DNA from: Haliotis asinina
Taxonomy: Eukaryota; Mollusca; Gastropoda; Lepetellida; Haliotidae
NCBI RefSeq assembly: GCF_037392515.1
Contig: NC_090280.1
Location: 61,579,504 to 61,643,503, forward strand
Length of the DNA stretch: 64,000 nucleotides
Direction of reading: 5' to 3'
Within the stretch, counting starts at the first letter, position 1. Every line of letters starts with the position of its first letter. The translations under genes and the position numbers were made by a program. Positions 47,251 to 59,100 of this stretch are shown here, in pieces. The notes beneath the pieces were generated by a model. The model was not told the origin of the DNA and searched no databases. It saw only the letters and a list, made by a program, of their open reading frames with translations.

Positions 47251-48654
47251 AGCAACAAATGTAAAAGCATTTGTTATTTTGTTTGACTTATCCACATCAT
47301 TGCACTTGGTTGACAAGCGCCTGGCATGTATTTGGCATCCTCGATTTCGAAGTTGTCCTGGTTCTACCCCATGGGTGAAAATGTCCACTCGTGGTTCGGT
47401 AACAGAATCGACGTTGATAGTGACATTATCATCAGTCGTTGACACCATAGTTGTCCCTTCCAACGTGGGACGACGACTGTTGCGACTGTATTTTACTGAC
47501 CTATATTCCCTAGTACTCTTGAAAGAAGATGGAATGGGGCGCTGACATAGTTGGTCTGGTCAAGCGCGTCCACACCTTCAGTCAGGGGATCGAAGTAGAG
47601 ACTGTTGTGACCAGGTAGTTACGTCATCAGTAGGAAACTGAAATGATCGATTGTATGAGGTCCCCTTTAGAATAGCCTTTAATTCTCTCACATTTGGATG
47701 CTGGTGACGCATTCGAGTATTCCAGACCCTGGCATGTACATGTAGTTTTACATACAGAAAGGCTGAACACCGGAACAGATTACTTATCTCAGTTTCAATA
47801 AAAGTACATTCTTTGGGGGAAAGTGTGCGATTTAGGAGTTCAGATGTCTAAGGTTCTGAAACGAAAGGAATGTCAATTTCTATCTCAATCCAACTGAACA
47901 CTGTATCACATGCACCGTTTTCCAGTTTCTAGGAAAATTACATAGTTCTTACCTTCAAAAGCTGAGGAGACATAACAGTTAATACTGATAAAATGATATA
48001 GAGTCTTGCATAACATTCATTATTCCCTGTCTCACCTGGAAACTGTTATATGGTAACTGTTCATTGAACAGTTGAAAGGGGTCAGAGGATGACACTTGAC
48101 ACCAAGACGCATCTCCTGGTGTCGGAGTCACCAACATCCGGTATACAACTGAAGCAGATTGTACGACTCTTCGCTCAGTTTGTGTAACAAAAGCTGACAA
48201 AAATGAATAAAAATGAAGTGAAATGTTTGTCACTAATTGTGTAGCTTATTTCATGACACTTTGATAAGATCACTTGGCAGTAGCGGGTAAATGTATTTCT
48301 GATATAGACCGAGTTGAATTGTATGGGAAATGCACATTTAAATAAATGAATGAAAGAACGCTCAAGGTAACCTGCCTTTTCATGAATCTAAAGGTTAAGA
48401 GGCACCGGTTAAGAAATGTTTTATCACCACAAGGCATACATGAATAGATATGGGGGAACACAGTATTCACCACGTGAATGGCCAGGTGCCTGAATATAAT
48501 TCATCAACTGGGAGAACGAAACGCTGTTCTGAATGATCCGTTTACCGTTGTGTGCTCACGGTAATTATGTGTACAGGACTTAAGACATGGTGTTAACGGT
48601 TCCGACGCTAGCTTAGCAAGACTCAATTATAGGATAATACCCGAGCGGTCTGAT
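47251..48654. other. Unassigned sequence between the two paralogs
   Basis: No gene, RNA or clear repeat was seen. Opposed frames around 47215-47545 overlap each other and lack family signals. Confidence 0.4.
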
Positions 48655-49115
48655 AGCGTACTGATATTGTGCCGCTGAAGTACTGTGAAATTACTGTCCC
48701 CTTAGAGGGTATGTAAGTCCACCTTAATCAGAGAATATTCATACTAGTATTCATATTCTTCACACCGTCGTTTGTAATTGTAGAATATTGGTAGTTTTAG
48801 GATAAATGGGTAACATTATGTGCAGCCAATAGCAGCTGAAGGGATGGTACATATCCAGTTAGGGAACAGTGTAGGAAGTTCCCATAGTCCTTTGTATGGT
48901 GGCCTAACTTCCGTTGCATTTTATTTTGCATTGTTCTCTTTAAGACTGATTGCATTCTAGCTTTACCTTATCTATAATACTCTATAATAGTTTCACTGTT
49001 CATCGTCAACGTGTTTTTTAATTTCTCATTATATTGATCTTTAGTATGATGAATGATTATTCTCGTCACGATGTGGTTGAAATATTGCCAATATAACGAT
49101 AAATATTACCTCACT
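48655..49115 (+). mobile_element. LINE 3'-UTR copy, 5'-truncated
   Basis: Blocks GCCGCTGAAGTACTGTGAAA, AGCAGCTGAAGGGATGGTAC and CGTCACGATGTGGTTGAAAT, and an ACCTCACTCATTG end. Diverged from the full LINE. Confidence 0.75.
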
Positions 49116-49383
49116 CATTGATATTGTGCCAGTAAACACTAAAATCGCGTCTACTCCATCGCCACATTAAACTGTTTGAAATAATGTACTGTTTGGTCAT
49201 GGCAGAAATACTATCGTCGTTACAAAACACTCTCCCACTTGACTCGAACAAAGAATAACTGCTTGTGCCACCATGCATTCGAGGAATGTATGTTTAACTT
49301 TCGAATTTCGATCAATTGTTCTTCGAGAAGAAAATTATAACTTATTGACGACCTTCAGCCAGTAACACCCTTTGCCTATTAAT

Positions 49384-49511
49384 TGAGGTAGGTAGGTAGG
49401 TAGGTAGGTAGGTAGGTAGGTAGGTAGGTAGGTTGGTAGGTAGGTAGGTAGGTAGGTAGGTAGGTAGGTAGGTAGGTAGGTAGGTAGGTAGGTAGGTAGG
49501 TAGGTAGGTAG
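49384..49511. repeat. (AGGT)n microsatellite
   Basis: About 128 bp of GTAG/GGTA tetranucleotides with one GGTT interruption. Confidence 0.95.
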
Positions 49512-50432
49512 TCTGTGGATTGTGCGAGTAAGGGAGTGAGTCTTTCTCTAAATATGGACAGTAAGGATTCATGACATAAGCTCCATTTCACAACTTTCGT
49601 AAGAAAGGCTGCACTAGAAATACGTCGCGGCCGATGCTCGACACCGCTAATCCGTTACACAGTGAACTAATCAGCTTTAATCCAATCACGCACGCGCTGT
49701 AGTACAATAAACCTCCTGTAATCCGGCTCCTACGTAACAATCCGGATTAGATTAGTTTTCACGTGAGGTTTGCTGGCCATTCTGACCTGGACATGAGGAG
49801 GTGGAGGTACACAGCGGTAAGAGTTTGTATATGACCATTTTGCCATTACACAGTTCAGTTCGAATTATACTTTTTAACATTTTGTATTTGTCAGCTCAAA
49901 ACAAAGACATTTAACGCGGACCTCTAATGTCTCGTTACGGTGGTAACGTATGAAATCGTTAAATAGAAACATATGCAGAATAATGATAATTTTATGGATA
50001 TATAACTTCTTTATTCAGTAAAAGACTACATTTCTACACAAATTCTAATGTTGTTGTCAAGCAAATAATACATGAATTATTTTGAGAGATTTCAGTAGAC
50101 TGGGGATGAGTTGTGTTTGCCGTATATGAGATTAAGATAACTGATTGGCAGCCTCTGGAAGCGTACAAAGATTGAATTAGAGAATAACCAAATGACTGAA
50201 AGCCAGATGAAAGATGAAATGCCCATCAAACAGAAATATATGTGCCAAAATATAACATGCACCTATGTTAGACAAAACACGTTATCAAAATTACGTTGTT
50301 AATATATTTTGTTTAATACAGAGTTATGATTCTAAATCTCCCTCCTAGTGTTAATTGTCAGTTGTATGAATCACCATTTTTATTGTATAGCTACAGCTGA
50401 GGCAGGACAGTGCATGTGCACTCTGATTCAAA
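49512..50432. other. Upstream region of paralog 2
   Basis: No coding sequence recognised. The promoter and 5' UTR of paralog 2 should lie here, but I could not place a TATA box or a transcription start. Confidence 0.4.
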
Positions 50433-52810
50433 ATGGCGGACACCCAGGGAAAGATCTTCTTCGTGTACGCGTGAGTACAATGCTTACTCCTGCTCGAGTT
50501 CTGTATGAGTAACGTCCTTTGGTTGAAGCAGCATGTTGTAATGGTGTTCATCAGGAAGTGGTCGTTACATGTGCCGCATAATTGTTTCACTCAAATTAAT
50601 GCTTGTTAGTGCAGTGACAAGTGTGAATGTGAGAGGGAGTAATTAACGAGATGTGACTAGGATTTCAGTTTTATCACAGCATGTCTTTTTTATGAAGGGC
50701 CGACAGTGATTCATTTGCAATGAGGCATGTCTCTGGCACTCACCATTAGGTGGAACTCTCCTTTGATGCTGATAGCAAATACAGCAAGCTGCATAAGTTA
50801 GTTTATATTTAACGTCACATCGGCCATGTTTAGGCCATATCGTGACGAGAACATGTTTGGTATTAAAACGAAATATGTATATTTTAGAAGAATCTGTCGT
50901 CAATGGACAGTAAAACAACGAGGATATCACAGTTACAATTAAAACTAGTGTGGAAAGTCTAAATAATAGCACTATTTGGACAAAACAATATGAAACACGG
51001 ATCTACATCACCAACAACTGAAGGTTCATCAGTTGGACCATGTAAAGCAACTGAAAGATCAGTACCACAACTAGTGCATCCGGAATTTATGAAGGTCGGA
51101 CGCCGGCATTACAGTTATGAGTGGCAGTCTGTATGATTTACAAGACTTACAGTTTTTATTTATATCACTGGAACTAAGCTGTATCAATCTAAAGATTCTT
51201 TTCTCCCTCCAACAGACCAGAAGGTGGACAGCCATCTAGCAGAGAAAAGTGTGACCAGGAGAAAGGTTTGGATGAAAATTTCAGGTATGACAAATACACC
51301 GACTGCTACATAATCAACCAGGGGTGGTGGTGTAACCTAGTGGTTAAAGAATTCGCCGAAGACCTGGGTTCGATTCCCCACGTGGTACCAATGTGTGAAG
51401 CTCATTTCTGCCATCCCCCGTGGTTATAGTGCTGGAATATAGCTAAAAGCGGCGTAAAACTAAACTCATCCACTCTACCCGTGAATACTAAAGGTGTCCT
51501 CGTGGTGTCATAAGCAGGTTCCACCGTAGTTGAAACAAGCTAGTGCTCTGACCAATGAACGCTCACATCACATCGTCAACATGTTCCACGAGCCTGCTCT
51601 ACACACTGTTTCAATGTCAGGTAACGGTAGGATTCGGACTTACGTTATGTAAGGAGTTGATGTCCCGTTCGAGGATAGGTTGAACAAAGCAGCGTTAGCG
51701 CGTCTTTGTTACGGTATGCGAGTTATTGTCACCCTCGCATGAAAATCACCTTGTACATCTACAACCAGGATATCTTTTCATTACCTAATTAAAGATAGAC
51801 ACATGTCACTAACATTCGGCACAACGGCCAGTTCGGATTAAGTCATAATTTAGTATATATTTCCAAAGGTCCTCGAGCTTGGTGATGAGAGGTTGTGAGG
51901 GAACGTGTCTTATCACACAAGGAATGGAGCTCGAGGAGTAGGTCCTCGGCAGGGAAAGTATACTTGACTGCAAACATACTAGTAGTACCCTTATGATGAT
52001 TCGAACTAAGTCCTCAGGCGTGACGAGTAGATGATTATACCAGTAGGTTATCCAGTCAACGATTCACCGGTGGATCAGATTTACGTGAACTGATCGTCGA
52101 AATTGAGCACAAGGCAAGCCCAGTGGCTATTGCGTGAAGGTCCCGGGGTAGAATAGGCCTTCAGCAATCCATGCTTGCCATAAAAGGCGACTGTGCTCGT
52201 CGTAAGAGGCGACTAAAGGGATCGGGTGGTCAGGCACATGGTTGACACATGTCATCGGTTCCCAAATGCGCAGGTCGATGCTCATGTTGTTGATCACTGG
52301 ATTGTCTGGTCCAGACTCGATTACTTAAAGGCCACCGCCATATATCTCGAATATTGCTAAGCGCGGCGTAAAACTTACCTCTCTCACTCACTCCCATTCG
52401 GCAAATTCCCGCTGTGCCTAAAAGAATCGTTACTCTGCAGCAAACGCAAGATAATATGATAAATGTTTTCTGCACCAACCCATGCTTTCCTTGAACACAC
52501 GTGACTGAGTGATCAGATCTTATTTTATTTGTCTGTATCTTGATTTATTTTATTTTTACCTACGGCAGTGAGGTATTTGGAGTTCTGAGTTGTGATGGGT
52601 ACAAGTGGTGCCATGACAACCTCGGCGATGGCGCCCCTGCAGAGGAGTATGAGAATCTGGAATGTCGTCTGGAGACTTGGGACGTGCAGACGCGAAATTC
52701 GAGACTGGAAGAGTTGGACCTCTCAGCTGAGGACATCCTTTGCAGCGACATCTATGAAGTGCATTCAAAAGAGCTCGTCTTACAAGAGGATGTCACCATC
52801 AATGTCCCAG

Positions 52811-52892
<82 letters not shown>

Positions 52893-52932
52893 TAGTAGTA
52901 GTAGTTGTAGTAGTAGTAGTAGTAGTAGTAGT

Positions 52933-53006
<74 letters not shown>

Positions 53007-53011
53007 TAGTT

Positions 53012-53046
<35 letters not shown>

Positions 53047-53047
53047 T

Positions 53048-53103
<56 letters not shown>

Positions 53104-53110
53104 TGTTGTT

Positions 53111-53186
<76 letters not shown>

Positions 53187-56100
53187 CAGCAGCAGCAGCA
53201 GCAGTAGTAGTAATATAGAAGATCCGGGTTAGACATGATTTTCAGCAACCCATGCTTGTCGAGGCTATAACTTTGTCTGACTTAGTTGACAAGTCATCGT
53301 ATCCCAGTTGCGTAGATCGATTGTGATTATTCATACTCATGATGTTGATCATTGGATTGCCTGGTCATGACTCCGGATTATTTACAGACCGGCGCCGTAT
53401 AGCTGGAATATTCCTGAGTGCTGGATAAAACTAAACTCACTCGCTCGTTCTTCAACTCAACATAAAGGATAAGTGTCAACTTGTTTCGTGGGATGCAAGT
53501 TGCTAAACAAGCAAATTTACTACGTTTTCCTGGCTGGCTGGTATATGCAATAGGCGAACCTTGTGTTGTACTCATTCTTTTATGAGAACATTGGTTATTA
53601 AGCACTGTGTAAACTTACGAATATTTTTAAATGAACATTTATCTTTTTGTTTACTATTTCTTTGATTATTAGTTTTTCAAGGAATGATTTCAATATGTCT
53701 GTGTTTATGAAGTTATATGGCACACCGATAATCATCTGCTAGGTTCGGGGCGGTGGGGTAGCCTAGTGGTTAAAGCGTTCGCTCGTCATGCCCAAGACCC
53801 GGGTTCGATTCCCCACATGGGTACAATTGGTGAAGCCCATTTCTGGTGTTCCCCGCCGTGATATTGCTGGAATATTGCTAAAAGCGGCGTAAAACTAAAC
53901 TCACTCACTCACTCACTCACTCTGATAGGTTTGAATCCCACGTTAGCCCTGATTATCTTTACGTGCGCCATAATGATTCGTACTCGTTTCAAGAAAGTGG
54001 TAAATGTCTTAAACGTGCATCGTTTACCCCCTGTACCAAGTGAGGTGGTTGGCTAGACCAGTGGTTAAAGCGTCCGCTCGTCACGCCGACGATCTGCGAT
54101 CGATTCCCCGCATGGGTACAATGGGTGAAGCCGGTTTCTGGTGTCCCCTGTCATGATATTGCTGTGGATATTGCTAAACGTAAACCAATACTCACTCACT
54201 CACTAACTCACTCCTACACCAAGCTGACAGGTTGTCATATAACTGAAACCTTAACAAACAACCTTTGCTGCAACTGTAGCACTGACGAGAACTTGACTGC
54301 AATTTCCAGTAAATATACCCAAGAGCTACGTGCCTCCTGGCGAGATGTACGACTTCTACCTGAAGATTCTCAAAGACGGGGAATGGGTCTTCGTACATGC
54401 TGTGTACAAGGTAAGACATGGCATTGAGATCGATGTTCGTGCCATTGATCACTGGATTTCTGGTCCAGATTCCATTATTTACAGACCGCTGCCAAAAAAA
54501 ACCCGGAACATACAAACATACATGACAAGCGCACCTCGTAAAAACTACCGAGATATTCCAGGAGACAATTCTAGCAACTCCACCCCATGTGTTGTATGGT
54601 AATATGTATTTACGTATTCAAGCTGAAATGTAATCTGGGTATTACAAAAGAAACGCAAATCATATACTGAATGTTAATAGACAAGATAGACGTGTGCAGA
54701 CTGGAGGCCATTGACACAGAGTAAAGAATCTTGAACTCTTGAATCTTGAACTTCAAATGACGACATTCCGTTTAATGTCTGTGTCAATATGATGTTTATG
54801 AAAGGAAGGATATAAGAAACAGTTCCTACATGGCCGCATTTCGTGCCCTTTACAACAAACATCTGTTAGAACAAGAGCCTGTGGTATGATTTCGAATGAA
54901 TGATGAGCGTATAGCGCAGATACGACGTGTATCTTGGCCCATCGATGCCAGGCAAAGGAAAAAATAAAAATACAAAAATACAAAAATAAAATAAAACAAA
55001 AAACAACAATATAAGGTAGACGTAAAAAGGGGAACTGCATGAGTATTCATTTTTGTCGCAAAAGCGTCCAGTTTGGAAATGTCTAGCCACAACCGTGTTG
55101 AAAACATCACTGAGGTGTTGTAAGATGAACCCTTGATCTTAATAACCAACCCTTCTAGACTAGACGAAGGCAACGAATGTGGTGATGCCCCATCGAGATA
55201 AGGACTTTGCGGCTTTGGTCAAACTGAAATATAGGTTTTTATAACAGTTACTGATGTAGGTAACTGGTCCACTAGACTTGACTCCACTTGAAAGCAATCT
55301 TTCATTTCAGCATGGATGTGTGCGTGCGCATCTCGACAGCATCCAGTTACTGACAGTGATAGCCAGACTGAAACCAGAGCGGACAACAATCACACCAGAG
55401 GGCGTGGAATTTGTGTCGGACAAAGACCCGGATGTAAAAATTGAATTCCCTAAAGGAGCTGTTGAAGAGGATGCGGAGTTCCGGTTTGTGGTGGGTGTTG
55501 TGCTTTCAGTTAAACATATAAGAATGAGTCAGTGAGTACGTTTTTGCGCCGCGTTCAACCGTAAATAAGGCACGGCGCGTCTGTTTCACCCGTAAACTTC
55601 ATCGTTCTCTAACCTAATCCCATACGCATTGTAACATGTAGAAATAAAACAAGATAAAACAAAGGTACTCCTATTTGGGAGCGGTCCAGTAAAACACTCC
55701 ATGCTAAAGTTCCAATATGGGAATACTCTGACAGACATTGCGTGTGATTACATGTATCTTGGCGTGACTTTCAATAGAGACTGAACATTCAAAGCCATGT
55801 TTTACCATTTGAAAAAATCAAGAAACTTTAATACACCTATAGGTTGTTTACGGAAAGCATTTGATGTTACGATTTCACCGATCTTGTTTTTTGCTTTAAG
55901 GCTGTGAGACATGGGCATACCAAAATTTACAAGTTATGGAAAAGATTCATTTGAGATTTCTGAAATTAGTCATATTGATTTCCGCAATTCTACCCCAGAT
56001 TATATGATACACAGAGAACCATGGAGAGTTTCCCTGTAAGTATTAGCCGCTGTAAGGGTAATCTGTTACTAGTATATGCTACATACTCTTGGAACTACTC

Positions 56101-59100
56101 CAAAACTCTCAAAACAGATTCATTATTATGCACTTATCCAAGGAGAAAATGAATATGATATTAATATATGATATGTGTAAATGGTATGCTTGACAAATTT
56201 GTGGTATGTCTGATATATTTCATAACCCCGTAAATGTTGCATTGCCAATGGTTAACTTCTCAGGTAGAATCATTCCTAAACGATCAATTTTATGAAAGTT
56301 GGAAAGTTGATACAGACAATAGCCTTGAAGGTTTCTATTACAAATACATTAAAATTCTCCTATTTGTAGAAAATCATCTATTCCTGTCGGCTTTCGTAGA
56401 TTTACAACTTTTAAAATACAGAACCTGTAATCACAACCTACCTTGAACTTGGCCGTTCTCCTGGTATTGGTCGTGAAAACAGAACTTGCAATCTCAGTAA
56501 ATCACCAGTACTAGTTGTAGCAGATGAATTTCATTATATACATTGTATATTTAAATGCGAAGCTTTTACTGAACAATGAAGTAAATATATTCCCATTAAT
56601 TACTTATCTTTCCCTAATTTCATAACTGTAATTGTACTTACTTCCATCTTCAGTTAATGTATGTGTATTGTAAACGTTTTTCTCTTGTATCGCCAAAAGT
56701 ATTGCGATTTTTATTTTATTTTTATTTTTTTATTTTAACATTAAAAGAATTTGAGTTTTATTTGCTTTAACGAGAACTTTAAGCACAGCAGAGAATGGAG
56801 GTCCAACGAGGTGGTTAGAGCGTTAGCTCGTCACGCCGAAGACCACACATGGGTTCAATCTGTGTGGGCTGTTTCTGGTGCTCACCGCCGTAATATTGTA
56901 TGATTTTTTTTCTAAAAGGGGCGGAAAACTAAACTCAATCACTCACACATCGAGATCTGTGTAATCAAATATCGATAAGACGGAAAGATATGAAAGGCGA
57001 ATATAGCCAGCTCGTATTTAATAAATGTTAAACATATCACAAAAGTCTGATGTAGGGAAGTCACTTTGCGATCTGAACATTCAAGGAAAATTCGACCTGA
57101 TAAACCTTCTAAAATGCCGTTCGTGAGACCTGTAACAAGAACTCAAAGCAGCAGACCGACAACATGAAAACTCTGTGTTGCAATACCAAACCGCCATTAC
57201 AGCTTAATAGTCGTATCGAAAAAATAGGTGTTCATCAGCGTCTGTCCAAAAATATAATGGTATCGTGTTTTGCGTTTTTTTATGACAAAGATGCTATTTG
57301 CCAATTCATTTCAGACGGAAACGGTGGACCCAAAAAGGTCCTCAGAATACCGGAAGTACAACCCAAACACATTCCAAAGCATTATGGGATTTTCTACAAC
57401 TGTCAACGTTCAACACAACCTAAAAGGTGAACTACAAACAAGGGCAAAGGTCACACTGCCCATTCACGAATGTAAGGAAGACGGTGGTGATGAGGAAGTA
57501 GTCTTCCTCCGCTGGCATGATGGTAAAGTGGACATCGTCGACGACGTTCCTACCAAGGAAGAAGGCTGCTACAGCATCAGTGTGAAGGGATTCTCTGCGT
57601 AAGAATACATCACTCCTTCTAACTCCTCGCCCGTGGTAAATATGGGCAAGAGTATAGTACCACGAACAACCTGGCTGGCGTTTTTTTTTGTCACGAAATG
57701 CGTCTGTGGTCAGTTCCTTGCATGTCATCGCACTTCTGTTGCATGGATCATTGATCCTAATCAGTAGATTATCTAGTCCAAACTCGATTATTCACAGACC
57801 GCCGTCATATGACTAGAAAATTGCCGAGTTCGGAGTTGAACAGCAAACATTTTACTTCTTACCATCCCTACAAGGAATTACTATACTAGTCATTCTACTT
57901 CATTTTTTCTAAACAAACAGAAGCAAGAGTCATGATCATGGCGAAAATAAGAGGTTCGAACCCACGACAATGGAACTCTATGTACTACTGCTCGTGAGTG
58001 CCCGTCACACGTCAACTTATGTACTAATATACCAATTCCGCCTCCAGGTACAGTGCTGTGCGGGTGAGATCCGCGTCAGTGTCAAGGTCTGAGATTTTGA
58101 CGGCAGCCCGGTTTTTGTCGGGGCGGGAAAACCTGTGCACCTTACTATGCTTCATCAACAACAAAGGCCTTGCTGGTTTGCCAGTACTGCTGGTAAATAT
58201 ATATTTTACTGAGTGAGTGGGTGAGTTTTAGTTTCACTCCGCTTTTAGCAATATTCCAGCAATGGGCTTCACTCATTGTACCCATGTGAGAAATCGATCC
58301 GGGGTCTGTTGAGAAGCGAAAGCTTTCATCTCCATGTTCCCCTACTGTCCCATAAGTCACAGAGACCTATAACATGAGTATCTTCACTCTAACTCACCTA
58401 GTCGCCCTTATGCTGGACCTATATTTTTGTGCAGTTCGTGGGGCGTCTGTCTGGAATGGGGATGTAGTCTTCCAAGTTCAGCACTTGTTCTGCGTCAGTT
58501 ACTTCTCTATTATGCGGTTATTTATGATGCAAACTCGCCTAATTGTAGATAATTTACAGGTCGATGTAGTGGAGTCGTGTCGAGCTGATGTCGTGGCGGA
58601 GGAACACAGACGTGCCGGGCTTGAGGAGATCAGCATGAGTCGGTCACGTGACATCCCTGTTGCCGACAGGGAGAGGATCCGGATTGAACTAGGAGGCGAC
58701 ATTACATACGCACCCGGTATCCCAAGACAAGCATATGCTCTCGTGTTCGTTAAAGCTGCCAAGAAAAACCATGTTACTTTCCCAGTGAAAGTCAAAGTGT
58801 CATCGACGCCGTTTAGCATCATCACGTTTATCGGCAATAGATCACAATGGACACATCGGGTGCACTTCAACGTTAACCGTGGAACAAAAAGTTCGAAGAA
58901 CCTCCTCAGTCAGCCTCGGAATACAATTGGGTCAGCGGTGTCTCATTCTGGTCCATCAGTGACTCGTTCTGGCTCAAGCAAGTCTCGTTCAGGTTCTGCG
59001 ACTGGATCGCTTTTGTCCAATGGCAGAAGGCGATCGGTGACTTCATTAGGAAGTAAGTCGGATGTCTCGGAAAGACGTCAGCGATTGGCCAGCTGTAGCA

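Noticed and set aside
47215-47545. Opposed overlapping frames next to the minisatellite
   Set aside because: Neither shows motifs, splice borders or a second copy; probably chance.
49342-49591. Minus-strand frames with Tyr-Leu-Pro-Thr repeats
   Set aside because: Artefact of the (AGGT)n microsatellite; no start context, domain or homologous copy.
52811-53232. Long poly-Ser, poly-Val, poly-Ala, poly-Tyr or poly-Cys reading frames
   Set aside because: They are translations of the AGT/AGC repeat. The homologous paralog has no such segment, and a GT-AG intron removes it cleanly.
53759-53812. A tRNA gene
   Set aside because: Boxes A and B are present, but the sequence continues into a SINE body and ACTC tail, and it recurs in many copies. 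It is a tRNA-derived SINE head.
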